From assembly GCF_900114775.1 (NCBI RefSeq), contig NZ_FOUE01000002.1:521857-585856 (forward strand): a DNA stretch of 64,000 bases, written 5' to 3'. Both the position numbers and the translations under genes were made by a program. Shown here piece after piece: positions 12,237 to 20,745 of this stretch. Origin of the DNA: Marinobacter zhejiangensis (GTDB taxonomy: Bacteria; Pseudomonadota; Gammaproteobacteria; Pseudomonadales; Oleiphilaceae). Below the pieces are notes generated by a model, which saw only the letters and a program-made list of their open reading frames with translations, searched no databases and was not told the origin of the DNA. Each line of letters opens with the position of its first letter. The stretch's first letter is position 1.

Positions 12237-13031
12237 TCAGGCGCTGGTGGACAACGACGGTTCCTGGTCGTCGTCTTCCCGCTCTGGCGTCAGGTGGGGC
12301 AGGGCGGAGCGCCGGTTGTCGAAGAAGATTTTTGCGCTGGTTGGGTAGTCGGTGATGATGCTATCCACGCCGTGTTCTTCCAGCGTTAACATGTCGTGAA
12401 TGCTGTTGACCGTCCAGGTTGAGACCTTGATATCCCGCCGGTGGGCGTCGTCCACCAAAGCCTTTGAGCACAACTTCCAGTTAAGAATGAGGTACTCGCA
12501 GCCCAGACGCGCAGCCACACTGGTGGGCTTCGGGAAACGGCTGTCCACCACCACGCCGATGGCAATACGCCGGTTCCGGCGGCGGATTTCCTGCAGAAAC
12601 CAGGTGTCTGAAGATGTGACCACCACACGCTCGTAAAGGTCACGCTGCTGGATCAGTTCGGTTAACCGGTTACAAAGGATGTTCAGGCGGTTGCGCTTGT
12701 CGCTCTTCACTTCCAGTTGTAGATGCTCAAACTCGGGAATAACCGCCAGTACCGCTTCCAGGCTCGGTATCGGGGCCGGCGTTGGCCAGGACACGACATT
12801 CCGGCGGGCATCCATCTTGGCGAGGTCCGCAGCGGTGTAGTCGGCGACTTTTCCGCTCTGGCCTGTGGTACGTTCCAGCGTCAGGTCGTGGATAACCACG
12901 GGCAGGCCATCTTTGGCCAACACCAGATCAAACTCGAACCGGCGAATGCCATGCCTGTAGGCCAGCTCAAAACCGGATAGGGTATTTTCGGGGGCCTCAC
13001 CTTTGGCCCCCCTGTGTCCGTAAATAATCAT
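12237..13031 (-). CDS. Glycerophosphodiester phosphodiesterase family protein
   Basis: This 264-residue cytosolic-looking GDPD-fold protein has no signal peptide. The N-terminus YGHRGAKGEAPENTL holds the catalytic HRG and the metal-binding E-N. The second conserved segment VIHDLTLERTTG supplies the second catalytic histidine. The family hydrolyses deacylated phospholipids to glycerol-3-phosphate and an alcohol. The C-terminal ~20 residues are acidic and low-complexity. It starts 8 nt after the upstream DAHP-synthase-like gene and is probably the last gene of that minus-strand operon. A similar gene follows sthA in pseudomonads. Confidence 0.85.
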   Translation of the reverse strand: MIIYGHRGAKGEAPENTLSGFELAYRHGIRRFEFDLVLAKDGLPVVIHDLTLERTTGQSGKVADYTAADLAKMDARRNVVSWPTPAPIPSLEAVLAVIPEFEHLQLEVKSDKRNRLNILCNRLTELIQQRDLYERVVVTSSDTWFLQEIRRRNRRIAIGVVVDSRFPKPTSVAARLGCEYLILNWKLCSKALVDDAHRRDIKVSTWTVNSIHDMLTLEEHGVDSIITDYPTSAKIFFDNRRSALPHLTPEREDDDQEPSLSTSA

Positions 13032-13039
13032 TCGGTCAG

Positions 13040-14170
13040 TTAGCCGCTCAGTGTGTCGATACGAATTTTGCTATAAAGCGCCTGACGTTTTTGCCAGGTT
13101 TCATGGCATAGCTTGATGTCTTCAAGATAGGCTGGCAATTCTTCCATGAGAAGGGCCTGAGGGCCATCTACAAGGGCCAGTTCCGGTTTGGGGTGGAAGT
13201 CTACCAGGACCATGTTGGCCCCGGCGATGACGCCCTGTGCTGTCGCGTGCATCACATCAAGGATGCCATCCGGGGCATGTTCCCGGCTACCGACGGAATG
13301 CGACGGGTCAATGCATACAGGCATCCGGGTCAGGCGTTTAACTGCCGGCACATGGGCGAAGTCCACCATATTGCGATGAGGCTGACCCGCTTCGGTTTTC
13401 ATGCCGCGCAAGCAGAAAACGACATTGGCGTTGCCCTCACTGGCCAGGTATTCGGCGGCGTTCAGCGATTCGTTCAGGGTAATGCCGAAGCCCCGCTTCA
13501 GGAGCACCGGATAGGTACTCTGACGACCAATGGCCTTCAGCAGTTCAAAGTTCTGGGTGTTCCGGGTGCCTACTTGCAGCATGACGCCGGTGGGGCGTCC
13601 GAGCTTTTCCAGGCACTCATCGATTTCTTCGATGTGGCTCTCATGGGTGATCTCCATGGCAATCACTTTGATACCGTGTTTGCCGGCTTTCTCGAACACC
13701 CATGGCAGGCAGCCTTTGCCATGGCCCTGGAACGAGTAGGGGTTGGTCCGTGGCTTATAGGCGCCCATACGGGTACAGACCTGCCCGTGCTCTTCCAACG
13801 CCTTCAGGATCAGCTCAACATGGTCGGGGACATCCACCGCGCACAGGCCGGCGAAGACGTTGAGGTTGTCCTGATTGAAGGTGACGCCGTTGTACTCAAA
13901 CCCGCTGACCCGGCGGTCATCCCGGTGGCGCCCGAGAATCCGGTAGTCGTCGGAGATTCGAATCACCCGTTCGACCGCAGGCAGCGCTGCAATTTCATCC
14001 TTGTCGAGGGTCTTGGTATCCCCCAGCAGGTAAATTTCGGTGAGGCGCTGGCTGGTTCCCTGAATCTCATGTACCCGTAGCGAAACACCGGGCAGGTTCT
14101 CCAGGAAGTGCAGGGTATGACGGTACTCTTCGCTGTTCAGTTCGGTGTCCGGGTGCAGTATGGCGAGCAT
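13040..14170 (-). CDS. DAHP-synthase (type I-beta/KDO8P-like) family protein, divergent
   Basis: This 376-residue protein has an N-terminal ~75-residue ACT/ferredoxin-like region and a TIM-barrel of the 3-deoxy-7-phosphoheptulonate synthase family, the first step of aromatic biosynthesis. Family segments are recognisable: YKPRTNPYSFQGHG, LKRGFG and DPSHSVG (H291). Several signatures differ: AGLCAVD (C110) instead of AGPCS, CLRGMKT (L254) instead of CERG, and VDFHP (D324) instead of IEVHP. The metal ligand set would be Cys-His-Asp-Asp. It may be a bona fide but unusual DAHP synthase or a paralogue with another aldol substrate. It lies 11 nt downstream of the TerB-like gene. Confidence 0.75.
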   Translation of the reverse strand: MLAILHPDTELNSEEYRHTLHFLENLPGVSLRVHEIQGTSQRLTEIYLLGDTKTLDKDEIAALPAVERVIRISDDYRILGRHRDDRRVSGFEYNGVTFNQDNLNVFAGLCAVDVPDHVELILKALEEHGQVCTRMGAYKPRTNPYSFQGHGKGCLPWVFEKAGKHGIKVIAMEITHESHIEEIDECLEKLGRPTGVMLQVGTRNTQNFELLKAIGRQSTYPVLLKRGFGITLNESLNAAEYLASEGNANVVFCLRGMKTEAGQPHRNMVDFAHVPAVKRLTRMPVCIDPSHSVGSREHAPDGILDVMHATAQGVIAGANMVLVDFHPKPELALVDGPQALLMEELPAYLEDIKLCHETWQKRQALYSKIRIDTLSG

Positions 14171-14181
14171 GTTGCTACTCC

Positions 14182-14649
14182 TTATCCCTGGGCTTGCTGG
14201 TGTGCTCGTTCGGCACGATGGCGCGCCAGCATGTATTCGCTATGGTGTAGGTACAGCAGATCGGCCATGCGGCGAATCAGCTGCTCTTCGTACTGGTCGA
14301 TGCGGCCATCGGCGTAAGCGACCCGCCAGATGCTTTCGAGCAACACCAGTTTGTGGTCCTGGTCGAGCTGGTCGTTAAGCAGGCCGGTAAACTCATACAG
14401 GGACGTCGCCGAGTTTGCCTGGTGAAGCGCATCCTCAAGGATCTGTTCGGCTTCCTCGCGGGTAATGCTCAGCGACGTCATGGCGCAGTCGACAATGGTT
14501 TTGAGCTCTCGCTCATCCTGATGCTGGTCGACCCGGGCAAGCTGGACCATCAGGGCGGTGGCAGCCACCGCCATCTGGTGCCGGCTGGATGGTGCATCGG
14601 CAGCGCCAGATGACGCTGTCAGCAGAAGTTGTTTTAGCCGCGCAATCAT
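14182..14649 (-). CDS. TerB-like (tellurite-resistance fold) protein
   Basis: This 155-residue, mostly helical, soluble protein has TerB-family features: a repeated acidic helix pattern with VDQHQDERE and, near the C-terminus, VAYADGRIDQYEEQLI. The second is the typical A-DG-hydrophobic-E signature. TerB-like proteins are all-helical and may bind metal; their function is unknown outside ter operons. It lies between tal and the DAHP-synthase-like gene in one minus-strand operon, with gaps of 32 and 11 nt. No other ter gene is present, so tellurite resistance should not be inferred. Confidence 0.75.
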   Translation of the reverse strand: MIARLKQLLLTASSGAADAPSSRHQMAVAATALMVQLARVDQHQDERELKTIVDCAMTSLSITREEAEQILEDALHQANSATSLYEFTGLLNDQLDQDHKLVLLESIWRVAYADGRIDQYEEQLIRRMADLLYLHHSEYMLARHRAERAHQQAQG

Positions 14650-14681
14650 TGGTTATGGCGGGCTCCTATGCAGATAATGGG

Positions 14682-15650
14682 TCAGGCCGCGGCTGTTGCC
14701 AGCCGGCGAACCCGGTTCTCAAGTTCAACCTGGTCCAGCGCAAAGCGTCGGATGCCATCGGCCAGTTTCTCGGTTGCCATTGCATCTTCATTGGACTCCC
14801 AGCGGAACAGGGACTCGGTCATGGCAATGGGCCGGTCAGGGCTGTGGGCACCGGTGGCCGACAGCTTCTGCTCCAGGGTGCCCGGGTCATCCTGGAGATC
14901 TTGCAACAAGGCCGGGCTGATGGTGAGGCGGTCGCAACCAGCCAGCATTTCAATCTCGCCAGTATTGCGGAAACTTGCTCCCATCACCACTGTATTGTAG
15001 CCGTGGGTTTTGTAGTAATTATAGATTCGGGTAACGGACTGCACGCCTGGGTCTTCATGGGGTGCGTAGGCGTCTCGGCCACTGCTGGCGAGGTGCCAAT
15101 CGAGGATCCGGCCGACGAACGGAGAAATGAGGAAGGCGCCGGCATCGGCGCAAGCCATGGCCTGGGCAAATGAAAACAACAGGGTCAGGTTGCAGCGGAT
15201 GCCTTCTTTTTCCAGTTGTTCTGCGGCACGAATGCCTTCCCAGGTGGAGGCAATCTTGATCAGCACCCGGTCAGTGTCCACGCCCCGCTGGTCATACAAT
15301 TCCACCATCCGCCGTGCGCGGGTCAGGGTGGCTTCGGTGTCGAAGGACAAGCGTGCATCCACTTCGGTAGAGACCACACCGGGAATCAGTTTCAGGATTT
15401 CTTCCCCGGCTCGAACGGCCAGCATATCGGTGGCATAGGTCAGCTGCTCGCCCTCGGTTCCGCCAACCCGGCGCGCGTCATCAATGGCCGCATCCAGCAT
15501 CGGACGATAGCGGTCGGATGCTGCGGCTTTCAGTAACAGGGAGGGGTTGGTGGTGGCGTCCTGAGGCCGCCACTGGGCGATGGCGTCCAGATCACCGGTA
15601 TCCGCGACAACGGTGGTCATGGTCTTGAGCTGATCGAGCTTGCTGGTCAT
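14682..15650 (-). CDS. tal: Transaldolase
   Basis: Transaldolase of the non-oxidative pentose phosphate pathway transfers a dihydroxyacetone unit between sugar phosphates. The N-terminus [13 protein letters not shown], the [15 protein letters not shown] segment and the Schiff-base lysine in [20 protein letters not shown] are all classic. The frame is open to an ATG at 15671, but the ATG at 15650 gives [15 protein letters not shown], which matches E. coli TalB, so I use it (322 residues). I recall tal and dusA as neighbours in Pseudomonas too. Confidence 0.94.
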   Translation of the reverse strand: MTSKLDQLKTMTTVVADTGDLDAIAQWRPQDATTNPSLLLKAAASDRYRPMLDAAIDDARRVGGTEGEQLTYATDMLAVRAGEEILKLIPGVVSTEVDARLSFDTEATLTRARRMVELYDQRGVDTDRVLIKIASTWEGIRAAEQLEKEGIRCNLTLLFSFAQAMACADAGAFLISPFVGRILDWHLASSGRDAYAPHEDPGVQSVTRIYNYYKTHGYNTVVMGASFRNTGEIEMLAGCDRLTISPALLQDLQDDPGTLEQKLSATGAHSPDRPIAMTESLFRWESNEDAMATEKLADGIRRFALDQVELENRVRRLATAAA

Positions 15651-15754
15651 TCGTCTGGTCGTCCTGAGCATTATTCTGGTTCGGGTACCCGTTCGGTACC
15701 TGTCGTATGCCTACAATAACCGGCACGTTTGACAGGGACAAGACGACGATCCGC

Positions 15755-16780
15755 TCAGGTGCTTAGGGCCGCCGAATCCAGGGATTCCGGGACCAGTGCC
15801 AAGGCCTGTTCCAGCACTTCCAGGCCGGCTCCGCGACGGTGGGCGTTCTCGCTGATGTAACGACGGAACTGGCGGCCCCCGGTGCAGCCATGGAACAGCC
15901 CCAGCAGGTGCCGGGTGATGTACCCAAGGTGAACGCCCCGGGCCAGTTCTGACTCAATGTAAGGCAGCATCTGCCGGAGAGCGTCGTGGCGGGTGGCAAT
16001 AGGCTTTTGTGCGCCGAACAGTTGAGGGTCAACGTCGGCAAGGAGCCAGGGGTTATGGTAGGCCTCACGACCCACCATCACGCCATCGGTGTGCTCAAGG
16101 TGCGCCTGGCACTCGTCCAGCGTCTTTATGCCACCGTTGATGATGATCTCCAGGTGTGGGTAGCGTTCCTTCAGGCGGTACACCCAGTCGTATTTGAGCG
16201 GTGGGATTTCCCGGTTTTCCTTCGGGCTCAGGCCCTCCAGAATGGCAATGCGAGCGTGGACGATAAACGTCCGACAGCCGGTGGCAGACACTGTATCGAT
16301 AAATTCGCACAGCTCGTCCCAAGACTCCCGGCCATTGATGCCAATCCGGTGTTTAACGGTTACAGGCAGGTGAGTGGCTGTCATCATCTCGTTGACACAC
16401 TCAGCCACCAGGGCAGGATGCCCCATCAGGCAGGCACCAATCATATTGTTCTGCACCCGGTCACTGGGGCAGCCCACGTTCAGGTTGACCTCATCAAACC
16501 CGCGTTCTTCCGCCAATCGGGCACACTGGGCCAGCTCCCCGGGATTGCTGCCCCCCAGTTGCAGCGCCAGTGGATACTCCTCCGGGTCATGGTGCAGGAA
16601 CCGGTCGGAGTCACCGTGAATCAGTGCGCCGGTCGTCACCATTTCTGTATAGAGCAGGGTGTGGCGGCTGATCAAACGCGCCAGATAGCGGTAGTGGGGC
16701 GTGGTCCAATCCATCATTGGAGCCACACAGAAGCGGCGGGAGAAAGCTGTCTGTTGCTGGGGAAGTGCTGGCCGGATCAT
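15755..16780 (-). CDS. dusA: tRNA-dihydrouridine(20/20a) synthase DusA
   Basis: This FMN enzyme reduces U20/U20a in the tRNA D-loop. The 341-residue protein starts with the FMN-barrel segment VAPMMDWT. It contains LNVGCPSDRVQ with the catalytic cysteine and the VKHRIGIN segment typical of DusA. Downstream come INGGIKT and VMVGREAYHNPW, which bind FMN phosphate. The C-terminal tRNA-binding domain is complete. Confidence 0.93.
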   Translation of the reverse strand: MIRPALPQQQTAFSRRFCVAPMMDWTTPHYRYLARLISRHTLLYTEMVTTGALIHGDSDRFLHHDPEEYPLALQLGGSNPGELAQCARLAEERGFDEVNLNVGCPSDRVQNNMIGACLMGHPALVAECVNEMMTATHLPVTVKHRIGINGRESWDELCEFIDTVSATGCRTFIVHARIAILEGLSPKENREIPPLKYDWVYRLKERYPHLEIIINGGIKTLDECQAHLEHTDGVMVGREAYHNPWLLADVDPQLFGAQKPIATRHDALRQMLPYIESELARGVHLGYITRHLLGLFHGCTGGRQFRRYISENAHRRGAGLEVLEQALALVPESLDSAALST

Positions 16781-16853
16781 GAAATACCTGGAATCACGAA
16801 GGATTTATTCAGGCGCCATTGTATCAAACCAGTCTCCATGCGTTGCAACGGGA

Positions 16854-17537
16854 TTACCCATACAGTGTTTCCCACTGAATGTCGCGAGCGGCCGGGCGGT
16901 CAAGGTGGAGTTCTTTTTCGATGTGCTCCAAGTGGTTGAGCATCAGCTGAATGGCTCTGTCTGTGTCTTTCCGGGTAATGGCTTCGATAATCTGGCTGTG
17001 CTCGTCCTCCGGGCAAGCAGGGGTTTGGGGTTCGTCATACAGGGCGATGATCAGGCAGGTGAGCGGGCACAGTTCGGACATCATTTTCTCGATGAACTTG
17101 TTCCCACTGGCCTGCGCCAGCAGCATGTGGAACTGGCCAGACAAGCGGATAATGCGGCGCCTGTTTCCCTGTTGGCGGGCGTCAGCCTCCTCAGTGAGGT
17201 GGGCTTGGAGGCGTTTCAGGTCCTCATCACTGGCCCGTTCAATAACGTTGCGAACAATCTCCGGCTCGATCAGTCGGCGCGTTGCAAAGAGATCGCGCGC
17301 TTCAGCGGCTGTCGGCCGCGTCACAAAAGCGCCCCGGTTAGCGTGCAAAGTCACCAGTCCTTCTTTGGCCAATAGGCTCAATGCCTGCCGAATTTTTGCC
17401 CGGCTGACTCCGAAGGCGGTTGCCAGCTTTTCTTCGACCAGCTTGATGCCGGGAGGCAAGCGATGCTCCATCACAGCATCGGTAATACGTTCGGCGATTT
17501 GGGCAACGTCCGGTTTCTGGGGCTGGCTAAAGTCCAT
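16854..17537 (-). CDS. GntR-family transcriptional regulator (FCD/FadR subfamily)
   Basis: This 227-residue regulator has an N-terminal winged helix, with the recognition region FGVSRAKIRQALSLLAKEGL around residues 40-60. An all-helical FCD ligand-binding domain (about residues 85-215) follows, carrying histidine and acidic residues typical of its metal and carboxylate site. It is divergent from the transporter-catabolic operon that starts at 17897, with a 359-bp shared control region containing a matching palindrome. I infer that it controls that operon, probably as a repressor released by the substrate or an intermediate. Confidence 0.88.
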   Translation of the reverse strand: MDFSQPQKPDVAQIAERITDAVMEHRLPPGIKLVEEKLATAFGVSRAKIRQALSLLAKEGLVTLHANRGAFVTRPTAAEARDLFATRRLIEPEIVRNVIERASDEDLKRLQAHLTEEADARQQGNRRRIIRLSGQFHMLLAQASGNKFIEKMMSELCPLTCLIIALYDEPQTPACPEDEHSQIIEAITRKDTDRAIQLMLNHLEHIEKELHLDRPAARDIQWETLYG

Positions 17538-17693
17538 GTGGCGTCCTGTTCTAACTAATTCTATGGGAAGTATGCCTGACGCAGGCGTTGGTCAGAAGCC
17601 ATTGGTGTACTCGGTCCCATTTGCGGGTTTTCTTTCACCGATTTGGTGCGCTTTTTCTGGATTCTGCACTATATTGGAATTTAAATGTTTAAT

Positions 17694-17709
17694 AAATTGT
17701 AGACAATTT
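17694..17709. promoter_or_regulatory. Candidate GntR/FCD operator
   Basis: AAATTGT and ACAATTT form a perfect 7-bp inverted repeat with a 2-nt spacer. The core TTGT-N2-ACAA fits the TNGTNNNACNA-like operators of FCD regulators. It lies immediately upstream of a candidate -35 element for the catabolic operon and 157 nt from the regulator start. The rest of 17538-17896 is AT-rich with no visible gene. Confidence 0.5.
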
Positions 17710-17710
17710 G

Positions 17711-17740
17711 TTGAACAGTTTTTGTTTAAATAAATATAAA
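17711..17740 (+). promoter_or_regulatory. Candidate promoter of the catabolic operon
   Basis: TTGAAC (17711-17716) and TATAAA (17735-17740) are separated by 18 nt in a very AT-rich stretch about 155 nt before dctP. It abuts the palindrome at 17694-17709. Confidence 0.4.
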
Positions 17741-17896
17741 AATAAAAAAGTATCTATTAATCAATTTGATACATGGTTTTCTAGACCTGTTTTGCAGCCG
17801 TGCTGATCGCTGGCACGGTGTTTGCGATAACAGATTTGACGTCATCACCTCGCGATCGGCGTCAATTCAACGTGATCAACCACGGAGGTTCATTTC

Positions 17897-18895
17897 ATGT
17901 TCAAACTGAAATCAGTTGCCTTGGCAGGGCTCGCATTCTCCGCACTCCTGGCGTCTTCATCCGCACTTTCTACAGAGAGGCTAAGAGTTGCAGGCAACTT
18001 CCCTGTCGACCATTCCGTTTCTCGGGCGATGGAGGTGTTCAAGGAAAAGGTGGAAGCGGACTCCCAGGGGGAAATTCGCGTTGACCTGTTCCCGGCCATG
18101 CAGCTTGGTGGGGCCACAGAGAATGTTGACCAGGTCCGTTCCGGCAGTATTTTTGCCGTGTTCACTTCAATTGCCTACTTCAGCCGCTCAATCCCCGAGT
18201 ACGAAGCTGTAAGCCTTCCTTTCCTTTTTGACTCCCGAGAACAGGCTTTTGCCGTCATGGATGGTCCGGTAGGGGAACAGCTCGACGCAAGAATGGGTGA
18301 ACTCGGTTTTGCCAACCTCGGGTATGGAGAGCTGGGCTTCAGGCACGTAACCAATAACCTGAGGCCGATTGACTCCATTGAGGACTTCGAAGGAATGCGG
18401 ATTCGGCTCCAGCCCAACGAAGTCCACCTGCAGACATTCCGGGCACTGGGTGCAAACCCGATCTCGATGGATGTTTCCGAACTCTATTCGGCGCTCCAGC
18501 AGGGAGTGCTCGATGGCCAGGAAAATCCGTACAACATCATCGCCAGCCGCCGCTTTAACGAAGTTCAGACGTATCTCTCTGACAGCGGCCACTTCTATGA
18601 CTTCATCAATGCGGTTGCCAATAAGCGTCAATACGATGCGTTGTCCGATGAGCACCGGGCAATCGTTGACGAAGCGATGACCGTTGCAATGACGTGGCAG
18701 CGCCAGGCGGCTGCTGAAGAGGAAGCGCAGTGGCGGGAAAAGCTCATCGAATCAGGTCAGGTCTTTACTCCGATATCCACCGAGTTACGTGCGCAGTTAA
18801 GGGAAGCAACAAAGAGTGTGGCGGATTCGTTGGCAGAGAGGGTTGAGCCCGAGTTCATCGAGCTGGTGTTTCAGGAAGCCCACGCGGCAATGTAA
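17897..18895 (+). CDS. TRAP transporter substrate-binding protein, DctP family
   Basis: This is a periplasmic solute receptor of 332 residues. A Sec signal peptide (about residues 1-25, ending SSALS) precedes a mature domain starting ERLRVAGNFPVDHSVSRA. The DctP core contains GMRIRLQPNEVHLQTFRALG, which carries the conserved arginine that clamps a ligand carboxylate, and the LDGQENP segment. The ligand is therefore probably an organic acid anion. It opens the dctPQM triad and the whole 12-gene operon. An ACGGAGG ribosome-binding site lies upstream. Confidence 0.92.
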   Translation: MFKLKSVALAGLAFSALLASSSALSTERLRVAGNFPVDHSVSRAMEVFKEKVEADSQGEIRVDLFPAMQLGGATENVDQVRSGSIFAVFTSIAYFSRSIPEYEAVSLPFLFDSREQAFAVMDGPVGEQLDARMGELGFANLGYGELGFRHVTNNLRPIDSIEDFEGMRIRLQPNEVHLQTFRALGANPISMDVSELYSALQQGVLDGQENPYNIIASRRFNEVQTYLSDSGHFYDFINAVANKRQYDALSDEHRAIVDEAMTVAMTWQRQAAAEEEAQWREKLIESGQVFTPISTELRAQLREATKSVADSLAERVEPEFIELVFQEAHAAM

Positions 18896-18904
18896 GGCAC
18901 GCTC

Positions 18905-19450
18905 ATGACTTTTTCCTCTGAAACAGTGAACGAAGGGGTGGCAGTGCGCAAACCATCAAGAACCCATGGGGCGCTCCAGCGCCTTGTGGGTTCGGTGGAC
19001 GCGGCGACCTACTGGGTGATTGTTGTTGTTATGGCGCTGATGGTGCTGGTGGTCTCCCTTCAGGTTTTTTGGCGCTATGTGTTGGGGTCGTCTATTGATT
19101 CTGCAGACGAGCTTTCTCGCTTGCTGTTTGTGTGGGCGATATTCCTGGCTATTCCCCATGGCATCAAGCAGGGAGTCCACATGGGCATCGACTTGTTTGT
19201 CTCTCTGATGCCTGCGGCAGTCAAAGCCGTGCTGTTTCGGGTTATGGCGGCGTTTTCCGCGGTACTGATGCTCGCCGTTGTTGTTGGCGCCTGGGTGGCG
19301 ACCGTCGACCGCTGGCCCGAACTCATGCCGACACTGCCGGTAACCTCCGCCGTCTATTACATCGCTTTGCTGATCTGTGGTGTGCACTCATTTCTACACC
19401 TGGTGCTGCTGACCTGGAATGGCGAAAACGTCGGGGAGGAAGCGTCATGA
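18905..19450 (+). CDS. TRAP transporter small permease, DctQ family
   Basis: This 181-residue protein has four predicted membrane helices, the usual DctQ size and topology. The FWRYVLGSSIDSADELSR segment after helix 1 is the family signature. It pairs with the large permease encoded next, and its stop overlaps that start as ATGA. An N-terminal ~30-residue hydrophilic extension precedes the first helix. Confidence 0.9.
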   Translation: MTFSSETVNEGVAVRKPSRTHGALQRLVGSVDAATYWVIVVVMALMVLVVSLQVFWRYVLGSSIDSADELSRLLFVWAIFLAIPHGIKQGVHMGIDLFVSLMPAAVKAVLFRVMAAFSAVLMLAVVVGAWVATVDRWPELMPTLPVTSAVYYIALLICGVHSFLHLVLLTWNGENVGEEAS

Positions 19451-20727
19451 CCGGGGTGTCGATTATCCTGTTTCTGCTGCTTGCAATTGTGGGCATGCCA
19501 CTGGCTTTTGCGCTGGGTATAGGGTCCCTGGTGGGCCTGTGGATGCTGGACTTTGATCTGGTGGTTATGCCTCAGCGCATGATGCATGCGGTCAATAGCT
19601 TTCCCTTGATGGCAATACCATTATTTATGCTCGCCGGAGAGCTGATGGTTAGGGCCGGCATCATGGACCGGTTAATCGCCTTCGCCAATAGCCTGGTAGG
19701 GCGGATGCACGGTGGGCTTGCTCACGTCACGATTGGCTCCGGTACGCTGTTTGCGTCAGTGAGCGGAGCGGCGGTGGCCAGTGCCAGTGCGATGGGTAGC
19801 ACCATGGTGCCCTCTTTAAGGCGCTACTACCCCGATGCCTATTCTGGCGCGGTGATCGCATCGGCCGCCAATCTTGGGCCAGTGATTCCTCCCAGCAATG
19901 CCATGATCGTCTATGCACTGATGGCCGGTTCGTCAGTCTCTGTTGGGGGGTTGTTTCTGGCTGGCATCGTGCCAGGCATTCTTCTCGCCGTGGGATTTAT
20001 GGCAATCGCAAGCTATATCTCCTGGCGCCGGGGCTACGCGCTGACCGGAGAACGCTTCAATCTGCGTAATGTGCTCATACAGACTCGCCGTGCGCTGGTG
20101 ATTATCTTGATGCCGGTGATCGTGGTTGGCGGCATTGTCGGCGGGGTCTTCACAGCGACGGAGGGGGCTGCAATTGCGGTGGTCTACTCCGCGTTCATCG
20201 GCTTCGTGGTCACTCGCAAGCTACGCCTGGCTGATCTGCCTTCCTGTCTTTATAGGGCCGCAGTGACATCGGCCATGGTGGGCGCACTCATCGCATTCGC
20301 TTCAGCGCTGACCTTCGTTTTTACCATCGAGATGGTTCCGATGGCGCTTTCGGCCTTTATCCAGTCATTGACCACTGATCCGCTGATTTTCATCCTGCTG
20401 ACGATGGCTCTGCTGGTACTGATCGGCATGCTCATTGAGTCCAACGCAGCGTACATCATGCTGGTCCCGCTATTCGCCCCAGTGGCTTTGACCTATGGCA
20501 TTGACCCCCTCTATTTCGGGTTTCTGTTCATGTACAACCTGGTGATCGGGATGATGACGCCACCGGTTGGGGTTCTCTACTTTGTAATGAGCGGCATTAC
20601 CCGGGTTCCGATGACCAGGCTGGTTTCCGAATCGCTGCCGTTTGTTGCCTTCCAGTTTGCCATTCTCGGGCTTTGTATCGCCTTTCCTTCGGTTGTCACG
20701 GCCTTGCCGCGGGCACTGGGATTCTAA
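19447..20727 (+). CDS. TRAP transporter large permease, DctM family
   Basis: This is the sodium-coupled translocation subunit of the TRAP system, with 426 residues and about 12 hydrophobic segments. Typical stretches are GSGTLFASVSGAAVASASAM and GPVIPPSN, and the late MMTPPVGV. The frame extends upstream into dctQ, but the ATG at 19447 overlapping the dctQ stop is the normal coupled start and gives the family length. Substrate uptake would be driven by the Na+ gradient that the nqr pump maintains (inference). Confidence 0.92.
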   Translation: MTGVSIILFLLLAIVGMPLAFALGIGSLVGLWMLDFDLVVMPQRMMHAVNSFPLMAIPLFMLAGELMVRAGIMDRLIAFANSLVGRMHGGLAHVTIGSGTLFASVSGAAVASASAMGSTMVPSLRRYYPDAYSGAVIASAANLGPVIPPSNAMIVYALMAGSSVSVGGLFLAGIVPGILLAVGFMAIASYISWRRGYALTGERFNLRNVLIQTRRALVIILMPVIVVGGIVGGVFTATEGAAIAVVYSAFIGFVVTRKLRLADLPSCLYRAAVTSAMVGALIAFASALTFVFTIEMVPMALSAFIQSLTTDPLIFILLTMALLVLIGMLIESNAAYIMLVPLFAPVALTYGIDPLYFGFLFMYNLVIGMMTPPVGVLYFVMSGITRVPMTRLVSESLPFVAFQFAILGLCIAFPSVVTALPRALGF

Positions 20728-20745
20728 GTATCAAGGGGCAGATCT

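Noticed and set aside
14182..14649. Tellurite-resistance determinant
   Set aside because: Only a TerB-like fold is present, and no terA, terC, terD or terZ gene is nearby, so a resistance function is not supported.
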